Origin: Nitrosospira multiformis
GTDB taxonomy: Bacteria > Pseudomonadota > Gammaproteobacteria > Burkholderiales > Nitrosomonadaceae
Assembly: GCA_017306155.1 (NCBI GenBank)
Contig: JAFKJB010000009.1
Coordinates: forward strand, 96,498-160,497
Length of the DNA stretch: 64,000 nt
Direction of reading: 5' to 3'
Shown here: positions 45,566-54,034 of the stretch, in pieces
How positions within the stretch are numbered: the first letter of the stretch is position 1
How the letters are laid out: every line of letters starts with the position of its first letter
Made by a program: the position numbers and the translations under genes
The notes under the pieces: model-generated
What the model was told of the DNA's origin: nothing
What the model saw: the letters and a program-made list of their open reading frames with translations, nothing else
Database searches by the model: none

Positions 45566-47229
45566 CAATGCGCCCATCCGGGATGAGTCTGTTCATCAGG
45601 ATGCTGCGTGAACTCGATTTCGGCAGTCAGCCGCTTCTTATCGATTTTTCCCGCCGGACTGAGGGGCAGCTGGCGGTAATAGCGCAGGTATTCGGGAAGC
45701 TTGCTTTTCTCCAGTCCCTTTTCATGGAGAAAACGGGTGAACTGGGAAAGTGAAGGACGGTCCATGCCCTCTCTCGTGACAAGGCAGAGGCAAACTCTGT
45801 GTCCCAGGTCCGCATCGGCCACCGGAATGCAGGCTGCGCTCACAACAGCCGGGTGGGAAACGGCAATGTTTTCAATTTGAGCGGGACTGATATTGACGCC
45901 GCCCCGGATGATGATGTCTTTCTTGCGCCCGGATAGCACCAGATGACCCTTTTCATCGATGAGGCCGAGGTCGCCGGTATACACCCATCCCTCCTGGTCA
46001 CGGTAGAGGGCGTCGAGGTCCGGAGCGTTGACGTACTGCATGGGACTTATCGGTCCCCGGGCCGCTATTTCTCCTATGCAACCTTGCGGCACCTCCTGCT
46101 TCTGGTCATCGATTATGCGAATGGAACAGATTTCCGGATTGGGCCTTCCTGCTGTCCCGACAATGGTTTCCAGGTCATCATCCAGGGTCGTATGACAATT
46201 GACGCCATCGGCGGAGCCATACAAGCTGATGAATCCGCATCGGAATGCCTCGGTACATCGGCGAATGGAAGCTTCATCGATTTTCGCGCCGCCGCTGATG
46301 ATGGCAACCAGGCTGGACGTATCCGCCTGCGCCAACGCAGGGTCTGCGGCAATGCGCTGAAACATCGTGGGAACACCCAGTATATGCGTAGGCTTCAGTT
46401 CGGTAATGGCTTGAACAGCGGCTGCAACGTCAAATTGCCGCAGGATGACGAGGGATCCGCCAAGCCAGGATAAAACCCCGAATGTCGCCGTGGACCCGAA
46501 CGCTGTGCCGAGCGGCATCAGATAAAGTCCCCTGAAAGTCTTTCCTTCAGGATGAATTCGTTGCAGAAAACGGCCTCGTCCGCCCGCCAGCGCGTTGTGA
46601 GAATAGGCTACCCATTTTGGCTCGGATTCGGTGCCCGATGAGATCAGGAAGCGGGCAGGTGAATCGGGGCAGGCTGGCGGCAGCAGGTCTGGTTCAATGG
46701 GGTCAGTCCGAAACAGGTCATCCAGTGCGTGCCAGCCGTCTTGGGCTGCTCCATCGACAACGAGGATGCGCAGTGAAAGCAAAGTGGGCCGTATGGATTC
46801 AATCAATTCGCAAAGGTCGGTTTTTCCATATTCGCGCTCGACAATGATTGCACGGGCGTCACAGCGTCCGAGCAGGGACTGGATATCGAGGCGGCCGCGT
46901 CCCGGTGGAAAAGGCGCCACGATGGCTCCCAGCGCGGCTGCCGCCAGGTCGATCGCGCAGCTGCGCCAGCCGTTGTGAAGCTGGTATGAGATTACATCGC
47001 CTGCGACAATGCCCAGTTCCTGGAAACTGGCAGCCAGGCGATGAACTTGGTCCAGTAACGCTGTGTAACTGATGACATGATCAAGCGATATTACCGCCGG
47101 GCTATCCGGATGTTGCTCCACTTGCTCGCAAAACAACCCGTACAGGGATTTATTCGGATAGATTCCCTGCCGGGCCCATTGGGCGCGCACTTCGGCGGGG
47201 ACCCTGTCCAGGATGCCGGAATGGTTCAT
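45565..47229 (-). CDS. AMP-forming acyl/aryl-acid ligase
   Basis: 554 aa from ATG 47229 (GGAG six bases upstream, ATGA overlap with the CoA-transferase stop). ANL-superfamily motifs: phosphate loop FLISSGTESEPKWVAYSHNAL (Glu replaces the usual second Thr-Gly), ISLYGSADG, WVYTGDLGLIDEKGHLVLSGRKKDIIIRGGVNISPAQIE, and the C-terminal catalytic Lys in LSPAGKIDKKRL. Such ligases adenylate a carboxylic acid; in thiocarboxylate siderophore pathways the acyl-AMP is attacked by the thiocarboxylate of the small carrier protein encoded two genes upstream. The identity of the acid is unknown. Confidence 0.9.
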   Translation of the reverse strand: MNHSGILDRVPAEVRAQWARQGIYPNKSLYGLFCEQVEQHPDSPAVISLDHVISYTALLDQVHRLAASFQELGIVAGDVISYQLHNGWRSCAIDLAAAALGAIVAPFPPGRGRLDIQSLLGRCDARAIIVEREYGKTDLCELIESIRPTLLSLRILVVDGAAQDGWHALDDLFRTDPIEPDLLPPACPDSPARFLISSGTESEPKWVAYSHNALAGGRGRFLQRIHPEGKTFRGLYLMPLGTAFGSTATFGVLSWLGGSLVILRQFDVAAAVQAITELKPTHILGVPTMFQRIAADPALAQADTSSLVAIISGGAKIDEASIRRCTEAFRCGFISLYGSADGVNCHTTLDDDLETIVGTAGRPNPEICSIRIIDDQKQEVPQGCIGEIAARGPISPMQYVNAPDLDALYRDQEGWVYTGDLGLIDEKGHLVLSGRKKDIIIRGGVNISPAQIENIAVSHPAVVSAACIPVADADLGHRVCLCLVTREGMDRPSLSQFTRFLHEKGLEKSKLPEYLRYYRQLPLSPAGKIDKKRLTAEIEFTQHPDEQTHPGWAH

Positions 47230-49166
47230 TTGAATCTCCATGGAGAATTGACCTGGGTGTAAGAGCCGGGAGTCAATCCTGGTTGCAGATACGCCAGGGC
47301 TTGCATTTCGGCGAGATCTTCAATGACAACGGCAGAGGGAACGCCTGCCTGCTGGAAGAGTTCAGCCCATTCATCAGCCGTTCTCAGGGGGAACACTTCA
47401 CTCAGGCAGCGCTGGAAGCCCTTGTTCTCAATGCCGGCAGTAATGTCGAGGGCTTCCGCCAGCCGTAATACCGTATCCATATCAGGGCATTCGACTGCAA
47501 TCCTGCCCTGTTTTGTGGCGTATACTTCATTAATGATGCTTGCCGAAGGTTTTGAGCCGGAAGCCGGCAAGCTGTATATGTCCCGGAAATCCTCGGCGCA
47601 CAAAAGCGTTGCTGCGCTCATGAGCGAGGAAGTGACCTTCGCGCCCGCATTGTTCATGCACCGGTTGAGCAGCGCAATCGTGATGCCTTGAGCCGCTACC
47701 ACGCCTCCGAGCACGTCCAGAACGGTGAACAAGGAGCCGCCACGGCTGCTGCCTGCTCCTGCGACCTTTCCGGCCACTCCCGAATAGGCCTGGGCCATGA
47801 AGTCTGTTCCGGGCATTGAATTTGAGGAGACATGCTCGGCACAATCGGTGGCCCATCCACCCGCATAGGCATAAACAAGGGATGGGTTGAGCGCCGCCAG
47901 ATCACCATGATCGAGATTGAGCAGTACTGCTTTGCCGGGTGCCCAATTGTGCAGAAAAACGTCGGCGTGCTGTGCCAGTTCCCTGATTTCTGTTTTTCCA
48001 GCCGCGGATTTGATATCGATTTCGCGCACCGTCTTGAGACGGTTGAGTGCCTGGAAACGCGCGGAGCAACCTTCAGCCATGGGCGGCATCCCTCGCAGCG
48101 GATCGCCGCCTGGCGGCTCTATCCTGATAACGGTTGCCCCGAGGAGCGCGAGCAGATGCCCGGCAAGAGGGCCTTGTATGCGCCGGCATGATTCGATCAC
48201 TGTGAATCCGCTTAACGGGAGATCCTCTCCGGGCAATGCGCCACCGGCGCGCAGGTATTCGCCATTCGGTTTTGGTTCGGATGAGAATGACGAAAACGAC
48301 CATGGGCCTTGCTGCCAGAGTTGTCTGGCATCGTCGTCCTGTGCCCTGTCATCGATCGACCGGACCGGGCAGATAGCCATGCCGGTTTTCGCACATATCT
48401 GTGAGATGCGGTGGTAAGTCAGCTTCGAGATAGCGAGGGGCAGCTCATCCGGCAATGGCGCTGCTGCCCTCGCGTATCGCAGCAGAAAAGCTCTCCATCC
48501 TTTTCCCGCCGCTGCTGAACTTACGCCCAGTTCCCCCCAGAATTTTTGCCAGGGGCCCGCATCAAGCGTTTCGAGTTCAAAAATGACTCCGTCCAGGGAA
48601 ACAAAAGGAGGGCAAGCGGAGAACGAACCAGGAAGCGGACAGGTGGCTCCGGTGGTCTTGGCAGCCTTGGCGGTTTCAGGGAACTCGGAAGCGGTCGCTC
48701 CGGCGATATACTGGCTCATGCTCAACAAGCCGGCAGCTGCCATCGAGACAGTGCTGCTGGAAACAGGCAATCCCCGCAGTCGGCCAATGGAAGCGGCGAT
48801 GCTTCCCTGAAGCGCCAGTGCCGCGGTCAGGGTCGAAACATAGTTCAGCCCTAGAGGTTTCGGCTGCCGATGAGTTCGCCCGTGTACCGACATCAGCCCG
48901 CATGCTGCCTGCATGATGTTTTCGCTCACAGGTGTCTGCCGGGAAGGATCTTCCCACCGGGTGATCTGGCATATGACAGGGGCGGTGCGGGGTGTTTCGA
49001 ATTCGAAGCACAATGCTTCATCGCCTGCACAATTCTCATTTGCCGAAGTTTGTATCCCCAGCGCTGCGGACTGATAAAGAAACGAGGCAGCTATAGGGGC
49101 AAAATCAAGAGTTATGCTTTTCGGACCCTTCATCACACAACCCGTCAATGGTTGATTCATGCTCAT
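47226..49166 (-). CDS. CaiB/BaiF-type CoA transferase (two-domain form)
   Basis: 646 aa from ATG 49166; an in-frame TTG at 49199 overlaps the carrier gene stop and is an alternative. The C-terminal ~400 residues are a class III CoA transferase: LSGFTVIESCRRIQGPLAGHLLALLGATVIRIEPPGGDPLR, then VFLHNWAPGKA, NPSLVYAYAGGW and PGTDFMAQAYSGVAG with the catalytic Asp. The N-terminal ~250 residues look like a second, degenerate CaiB-like half (IMQAACGLMSVHGR...PLGLNYVSTLTAALALQG). Genes of this layout occur in pdt/qbs-type clusters. It may move CoA or act on the activated acid. Overlaps the ligase by 4 nt. Confidence 0.85.
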   Translation of the reverse strand: MSMNQPLTGCVMKGPKSITLDFAPIAASFLYQSAALGIQTSANENCAGDEALCFEFETPRTAPVICQITRWEDPSRQTPVSENIMQAACGLMSVHGRTHRQPKPLGLNYVSTLTAALALQGSIAASIGRLRGLPVSSSTVSMAAAGLLSMSQYIAGATASEFPETAKAAKTTGATCPLPGSFSACPPFVSLDGVIFELETLDAGPWQKFWGELGVSSAAAGKGWRAFLLRYARAAAPLPDELPLAISKLTYHRISQICAKTGMAICPVRSIDDRAQDDDARQLWQQGPWSFSSFSSEPKPNGEYLRAGGALPGEDLPLSGFTVIESCRRIQGPLAGHLLALLGATVIRIEPPGGDPLRGMPPMAEGCSARFQALNRLKTVREIDIKSAAGKTEIRELAQHADVFLHNWAPGKAVLLNLDHGDLAALNPSLVYAYAGGWATDCAEHVSSNSMPGTDFMAQAYSGVAGKVAGAGSSRGGSLFTVLDVLGGVVAAQGITIALLNRCMNNAGAKVTSSLMSAATLLCAEDFRDIYSLPASGSKPSASIINEVYATKQGRIAVECPDMDTVLRLAEALDITAGIENKGFQRCLSEVFPLRTADEWAELFQQAGVPSAVVIEDLAEMQALAYLQPGLTPGSYTQVNSPWRFK

Positions 49167-49195
49167 GTTTCTCTCGGGACAGGAGTATTTCGGAC

Positions 49196-49468
49196 TCAAC
49201 CCCCTGCAACGGCAGGCAGGATGGTTAACAAATCGCCGTCAGTGAGCCGGGTTGAGAGGCCCTCGCTAAAACGAATATCGTTGTCGTTTACATAGATGTT
49301 GATAAAGCGATGCGTTTGGCCCCCGGTGACCAGTCTTTCCTTGACGCCGGGGTATCGCTGTTCCATCCGTTCGATGGCATCGAGCACACTGGAGCCATCC
49401 ACTTCGATACGTTTCTGATTGTCGGTGAGCGGTCTGAGTATGGTGGGGATACTTATGGTTATCGGCAT
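49196..49468 (-). CDS. ThiS/MoaD-like small sulfur-carrier protein
   Basis: 90 aa from ATG 49468, preceded by GGAGAAATAAAT; the longer frame from 49522 lacks an RBS. Ubiquitin-like beta-grasp fold: ITISIPTILRPLTDNQKRIEV, SSVLDAIERMEQRYPGVKERL, FINIYVNDNDIRF and DGDLLTILPAVAGG. The protein ends exactly in Gly-Gly, the residue pair that is adenylated and converted to a thiocarboxylate. The partner E1-rhodanese and JAMM peptidase are encoded just upstream in the same direction. CysO, QbsE and the pdt carrier are the closest functional models. A Fur-like sequence lies 40 nt upstream. Confidence 0.92.
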   Translation of the reverse strand: MPITISIPTILRPLTDNQKRIEVDGSSVLDAIERMEQRYPGVKERLVTGGQTHRFINIYVNDNDIRFSEGLSTRLTDGDLLTILPAVAGG

Positions 49469-49727
49469 ATTTATTTCTCCATAGCTGGTTTTAAACACAA
49501 ATAGTATTAATAAGAATTTCAATTCGCATTAACGCCCTCATTCATATTAAAAGTGTATCGTGCTCATCCGATTCTTTGCGGATTCAGGCACTTTCACGCA
49601 GGTCTGAATCCCGTTGCCACTGCCAATATTCCTGATAGAACCTGCCTGCGGAGAAGCGAACGCTCAGAAAGTCTCTTTCAAAGGGCCCTTTCACAAAGCC
49701 CTTTCAGAAGATTCCTTTTAGAGGACC
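49469..49727. other. Intergenic region inside the metallophore-like cluster
   Basis: About 260 bp between the JAMM and the carrier gene, so the carrier-ligase-exporter genes may have their own promoter. It contains the Fur-like element at 49509-49530 and short degenerate repeats built on CCCTTTCA (about 49685-49710). No gene is visible. Confidence 0.5.
49509..49530 (-). promoter_or_regulatory. Candidate Fur-like box upstream of the sulfur-carrier gene
   Basis: On the minus strand AATGCGAAT and ATTCTTATT each match eight of nine bases of the halves of the classical Fur site AATGAGAAT-n-ATTCTCATT, but are separated by four bases instead of one. It is 40 nt upstream of the carrier start. Iron control would suit a siderophore cluster. 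The spacing weakens the call. Confidence 0.35.
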
Positions 49728-50180
49728 CTAAGCGACCATTGCTTCTATCGATAACTCCCATTCCACATTATATGAATTTGTCATCCTGATTCTCTCTTCG
49801 GTGACCATTCCATCGAGAATGCGGAAGCTGCGGATTTCTTCTCCGTATGCGGGGTCGGTTGGAACAATGACATAATGGGATTGGGGCTGGGATGCGTATT
49901 GCACGTCGGTACGGCTTGGATAGGCTGGCGTGTGGGTATGGGAGTGATAAATCACGATGGGCTCCTCGCCGCGTGCCTCCATCCCCCTCCAGACCTGTAG
50001 TTGCTCTTGCGGGTCGAATCTGAAAAATATTTCCGACCGGGCCGCATTGCGCATCGGGATGAGGCGCAGGGGCAGATTCGATTTTTCCGGACCGGCAATG
50101 ATGCCGCAGGTTTCGAAAGGATGATCTTTATGTGCTTGAGCAAGCATTACTTCAACAAGCTTGGCGTGTATGGTCAGCAT
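49728..50180 (-). CDS. JAMM/MPN metallopeptidase (Mec/QbsD type)
   Basis: 150 aa from ATG 50180 with GGAGGGTAGGAATC upstream; the longer open frame belongs to another reading of the E1 gene region. The full JAMM motif is present: Glu23 in HPFETCGIIAG, His79 and His81 in YHSHTHTPAYPSRTD, then Ser89 and Asp92 (HxH-x7-SxxD). Such enzymes cut after the Gly-Gly of ubiquitin-like sulfur carriers, either trimming a C-terminal extension (QbsD) or releasing the product amino acid (Mec+ on CysO). Since the carrier here already ends in Gly-Gly, release of a conjugate is the likelier role. Confidence 0.93.
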   Translation of the reverse strand: MLTIHAKLVEVMLAQAHKDHPFETCGIIAGPEKSNLPLRLIPMRNAARSEIFFRFDPQEQLQVWRGMEARGEEPIVIYHSHTHTPAYPSRTDVQYASQPQSHYVIVPTDPAYGEEIRSFRILDGMVTEERIRMTNSYNVEWELSIEAMVA

Positions 50181-50244
50181 GATTCCTACCCTCCATGATG
50201 TTGACATTAATAGGCATATTTCCGGCCGAGAAAAATATAATTCT

Positions 50245-50298
50245 GTCATTCCGGACTTGTTCCGGAATCCAAAGGTTTTCCATACTGCCTGGTATGAC
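50245..50298. repeat. REP-like palindromic element
   Basis: An 8-bp perfect stem ATTCCGGA (50248-50255) and TCCGGAAT (50261-50268) with a CTTGT loop is followed by a second arm region that ends in TATGAC, complementary to GTCAT at 50245. This CATTCCGGACTTGTTCCGGAATCC type is a widespread proteobacterial intergenic palindrome. It lies between the E1-rhodanese and JAMM genes. Confidence 0.6.
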
Positions 50299-50304
50299 GA
50301 CAGC

Positions 50305-51477
50305 TCAATAACCTGGCAACGTCTGATCCACATCCCTGATCCAGGCCAGGATTCCGCCCTCCAGGCTTTTGACGTTCGTGAAGCCCCGCTTGCGCATCTC
50401 CATGAGAACATCCCGGGACCGAACGCCCATCTTGCAGTGGAGCACGATGAGGTCATCCTTGTTCAATCGGGATAAAACTTCATCGGACATCATCCTGTCC
50501 TTGGGAATATGATTAGCCCCTTCGATATGCACGATGTTCCATTCCTGGATTCCGCGAACATCGATAAGCTGCATGGGTACGGCGTTTTCCCGCATCTCTT
50601 TCAGCTCCAGCGCGCTGATCATGGGAACGTTCGGTTTGCTGTCCGCCGCCGACCGCGGAAGCCCGCAAAATGCCTGGTAGTCGATCAGCTTCGTGATCGG
50701 CGTTCTTACCGGAGCCCGCCGCAGTGGGATGAATCTGAAGGTCATATCCAGGGCATCGTAAACAGCGAGCCTGCCGAGCAGTGTGTTGCCCAGGCCGGTA
50801 ATCAATTTGATGGCCTCGGTAGCCATGATCGCGCCGATGGATGCGCACAGTATGCCCAGCACGCCGCCTTCCGCACACGACGGGGCCATTTCGGGGGGCG
50901 GGGGTTCGGGATAAAGGTCGCGGTAATTCAGTCCGCGTCCCCCTGGCGCATCTTCCCAGAAGACCGAGGCCTGCCCTTCGAAACGGAAAATGGATCCCCA
51001 GACATAGGGCTTTCCAGCCAGCACGCAGGCATCATTGACGAGATAGCGGGTGGAGAAGTTATCCGTTCCGTCCATTATCAGATCGTAGTCCGATATAATG
51101 TCAATAGCATTTGTTGTTTCGAGGCGTTCATCGTGAATCCGAACCTGGATATAGGGATTCAGGGCCTTGACCGAATCCTGCGCGCTCCTGCATTTGGGTC
51201 TGCCGATATCCTCCTGCCGATGGATGACCTGCCGCTGCAGATTGGATTCATCGACAATATCGAAATCGATAATACCCAGGGTTCCTACTCCGGCTGCTGC
51301 CAGATAGAGGAGTGCCGGCGATCCCAGGCCTCCGGCGCCGATTACCAGGACTCTGCTGTTCTTGAGACGCTGCTGCCCTTCCAGACCGACATCAGGAATC
51401 AGCAGGTGACGGCTGTAGCGCGAAATTTCTTCTTTACTCAATTCTTCCGAGGGATGTACCAGCGGTGCGAGCTGCAT
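50305..51477 (-). CDS. MoeZ-type E1 adenylyltransferase-rhodanese
   Basis: 390 aa from ATG 51477 (GGAGG five bases upstream). The N-terminal ThiF/MoeB domain has YSRHLLIPDVGLEGQQRL, the ATP-binding GAGGLGSP (residues 47-54), DNFSTRYLVND, and the catalytic Cys201 in PSCAEGGVLG. The C-terminal rhodanese domain has QLIDVRGIQEWNIVHIEGANHIP and the active Cys358 in VLHCKMGVRS. The enzyme adenylates the Gly-Gly end of a small carrier and replaces AMP by sulfur from its rhodanese Cys, giving a thiocarboxylate. The cognate carrier is encoded two genes downstream. The CxxC zinc pairs of MoeB are not seen, as in other MoeZ proteins. Confidence 0.95.
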   Translation of the reverse strand: MQLAPLVHPSEELSKEEISRYSRHLLIPDVGLEGQQRLKNSRVLVIGAGGLGSPALLYLAAAGVGTLGIIDFDIVDESNLQRQVIHRQEDIGRPKCRSAQDSVKALNPYIQVRIHDERLETTNAIDIISDYDLIMDGTDNFSTRYLVNDACVLAGKPYVWGSIFRFEGQASVFWEDAPGGRGLNYRDLYPEPPPPEMAPSCAEGGVLGILCASIGAIMATEAIKLITGLGNTLLGRLAVYDALDMTFRFIPLRRAPVRTPITKLIDYQAFCGLPRSAADSKPNVPMISALELKEMRENAVPMQLIDVRGIQEWNIVHIEGANHIPKDRMMSDEVLSRLNKDDLIVLHCKMGVRSRDVLMEMRKRGFTNVKSLEGGILAWIRDVDQTLPGY

Positions 51478-51513
51478 TCGAACCTCCATGTTCAAGTCAA
51501 AGGATTATCATTT

Positions 51514-53454
51514 TTAGAAACTTGCGGACAGGCCGATCTGTCCCCATCGGCCCGGCATGGGATAACCCGGACGGTAGGCATAATTGGCATCCAGAAGGTT
51601 TTCCATGGCCACGAAAATTTCTCCTTTCTTACCCAGGAAAGGCAATGCGTGGGAGACACGCGCATTCATGATTATGAATCCATCCACCTGTTCGGTATTA
51701 ACGGCGCCCGCCGCGCGCGGACGGTTTAATGCGGCCACGCTGGACTGGTACTGGGTATCGACCGTTAAGCGGATCGGTCCTATCTGACCGTTGATGCCTG
51801 CCGTGAAAGCCCGTTTTGGTGTATAGGGCAAATTGGCGATGCTCGGATCGAGCAGGGTCAATCCACCGAAAACTGTCCAGTTGCGCGTGATATTTTGCTG
51901 AATTGCAATTTCGGTCCCGCGGATGGTATAGGTGCCGAGATTCAGAAACTGGGGCGGCGGCGGAACATTCGGCGGAAAGCCGAAGATGTACCGGTTTTTT
52001 ACCTGATCGACAAAAAAGCTGACATTAATTTGTGTGGATTCAAAAGGATCCAGCTTGAAGCCGACCTCGGCATGATCCAGCTCTTCCGCGGAGAGTTTCC
52101 TCCAGCTTTGCCTCAACGCGGGTATCGCGGCGGAGAGAACAGGCGTTTCCAATCCCGGATAATTGATGCCGCGCGAAACGTTGCCAAAGAGGGTGATCCA
52201 GTCCGATATCAGGGAAAGACCCGCGTGTGGCGAGGTTTTCGTGTGGAATATACTGTGGTTATAGACTCGTACGCCGATCGCGGGCACTAGAGACCAACCC
52301 TTGCCCAGATCGATCGTCTGGCTCAGTGCGATGTAAGGAGACGTGACGCGGAAAGTGGGCGCTTTGAAACTGTCTTGCGGAGCCGGCGCCACTCTATTGA
52401 ACTTGACGTCACCCGAAATCCAGTCGCTATCCAGGCCCGCCGTGATCGCGCCACCTTTCCATAGCGAGAACTGTTCTTTCCAGCGCATGCCAATCGTTTC
52501 AAAATTGGTGAGCGTGTCCCCATCCGGGGCAGGTTGATGCAGCCAGTTACCTTCCCCCTTGGTGTAATAAAAGCGCAGATCGCCGCGCCAGTTATCGTGG
52601 CGATGTGACATGAAAGCGGTGACCATTCCCGCCTGGGTGGGGTATTGCGGCGCTACCGCAGGTCTTGGCAGGCGGTTGTCGCCCGGATCACGCGCGTTGT
52701 TATCGACAAAAACAAAGCTTGTGCCAACCGACCAGTGTTCGCCCAGACGCAGGCCAATGCGGCCCATAACATTATTCAGTTCGCCACTTGCATTGGGTCG
52801 CTGACCATCTGACTGGGCATGGCCTTGTGCCAGCATGAAATCCACGTTTCCATAGCGGCCCACCAGATCGGCTTGCTCGATAAAGGTATTGAAATAGCCC
52901 CCGGAAATTCTTACGCCAGCCTTTATGCCGTCTTCGGTTGCGCGCTTGGTTTCCAGATTGATCGAGGCAAAGTTGTTCCCGTTGATTTGCGGTTGCGGAC
53001 TTTTATATACTGTGATCGACTGCATGCCGTTGACCGGCAGAAGATCGAGCAGGGGATGGTTCCAGACCCCCATGTAAAATGGGACGCCATCGATGTAGGT
53101 TTTGATTTCGCTGCCCGGACGGCTGACACCCATGCCACGAATGAAGACTGCGCCACCCTGATCCCCGCCGAAGGCGCCCACAGGGTTGTAGCGCGATATC
53201 TGGACGCCGGGCGTGCGCCGCAAGGCGGTAGCCAGATCGAATGCATTCTGGTCGTGCAACTGGCTTTCGGTGACGACTGCCGATGTGCTGGAAAAACCGT
53301 CGATACGAACGCGATCTATAATCGGATTGGCGGTTACAACTATCGGAGTGAGTTCAGTTTCATTCGCCATGGCAATACCGGGGCAGATTATCGTCAAGAC
53401 CGCAGATAGTGCGGATGCCGTGTTTTTTCTTCTTGTCATTTTTCTTGTTTTCAT
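51514..53454 (-). CDS. TonB-dependent outer-membrane receptor
   Basis: 646 aa. Signal peptide of about 31 residues (ALSAVLTIICPGIAMA), then a TonB-box-like ELTPIVVTA, a plug domain (LATALRRTPGVQISRYNPVGAFGGDQGGAVFIRGMG, then IKTYIDGVPF) and a 22-strand barrel ending in ARVSHALPFLGKKGEIFVAMENLLDANYAYRPGYPMPGRWGQIGLSASF with terminal Phe. RBS AGGAATTCG. First gene of the metallophore-like unit, 36 nt upstream of the E1-rhodanese gene. It is the obvious importer for the metal-loaded product. The barrel type resembles iron and copper chelate receptors, but specificity cannot be read from sequence. Confidence 0.94.
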   Translation of the reverse strand: MKTRKMTRRKNTASALSAVLTIICPGIAMANETELTPIVVTANPIIDRVRIDGFSSTSAVVTESQLHDQNAFDLATALRRTPGVQISRYNPVGAFGGDQGGAVFIRGMGVSRPGSEIKTYIDGVPFYMGVWNHPLLDLLPVNGMQSITVYKSPQPQINGNNFASINLETKRATEDGIKAGVRISGGYFNTFIEQADLVGRYGNVDFMLAQGHAQSDGQRPNASGELNNVMGRIGLRLGEHWSVGTSFVFVDNNARDPGDNRLPRPAVAPQYPTQAGMVTAFMSHRHDNWRGDLRFYYTKGEGNWLHQPAPDGDTLTNFETIGMRWKEQFSLWKGGAITAGLDSDWISGDVKFNRVAPAPQDSFKAPTFRVTSPYIALSQTIDLGKGWSLVPAIGVRVYNHSIFHTKTSPHAGLSLISDWITLFGNVSRGINYPGLETPVLSAAIPALRQSWRKLSAEELDHAEVGFKLDPFESTQINVSFFVDQVKNRYIFGFPPNVPPPPQFLNLGTYTIRGTEIAIQQNITRNWTVFGGLTLLDPSIANLPYTPKRAFTAGINGQIGPIRLTVDTQYQSSVAALNRPRAAGAVNTEQVDGFIIMNARVSHALPFLGKKGEIFVAMENLLDANYAYRPGYPMPGRWGQIGLSASF

Positions 53455-54034
53455 CGAATTCCTGTGAATTGCTGCAAGCAGGCCTGCGCAACAGGGTCAA
53501 AGCGACCATCAATGCCTTAAATGACGAAATCATGCTCGAGGCCGGAATGCATATCGACGTGAAGCCCGAAATGAAGCTTTATATCCGGGAAGAGCTTGTC
53601 ACTCGCGGTCAGGAGAATGTCCGCACACTCTGTGTTGCTGCTGAGGTGAAATGTAAGGCAAATTGCAGGAATTAGGAATGTGGCATATTGTCGCATGTGA
53701 CAAATTGTCGCATGTCATATTGCGGCATTCGCGCGGGTCTGGCGGAGAAGACTTCATCGTCTCGACGGAATATATTTCCAGTATATGTGCGGCATTGCGG
53801 AATCAGCCCCTGCTGTTGATTGTCTTAAACATTGCAGTTCGATATCCGCTTATTTATCATGTCCGGAATGCCTGAGGCAATTTGCCCCCGGAAACGAAAT
53901 AAACGGAGAAAAAATTTAACGACCCTTTTGATCAGAGATTCGAAACGAATTCAAAAAAACGAATAAGTCGAGGAAAATGCTGCATTTCATGGTTTGGTTG
54001 ATACCCATAAAACAGTAATGTTGTATTTTTACCC
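53455..54034. other. Divergent regulatory region between the receptor gene and the PBP gene
   Basis: 580 bp without a convincing gene. A frame of 88 residues (53409-53675) overlaps the receptor start and has no family resemblance; I do not call it. The region includes three direct repeats at 53684-53730 and an AT-rich stretch at about 53890-53990 which probably holds the promoter of the PBP gene. Confidence 0.5.
53684..53730. repeat. Three direct repeats (regulator-binding candidate)
   Basis: CATATTGTCGCATGT (53684-53698), CAAATTGTCGCATGT (53701-53715) and CATATTGCGGCATTC (53716-53730) are tandem 15-mers with 1-4 differences, spaced 17 and 15 bp apart. They lie about 230 bp upstream of the receptor gene. 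Tandem direct repeats are typical for AraC-type activators; pdt-type clusters have one, but none is encoded in this window. Confidence 0.6.

Noticed and set aside
53409-53675. 88-codon frame overlapping the receptor gene start
   Set aside because: Overlaps the receptor signal-peptide region on the opposite strand; no RBS and no recognisable domain.
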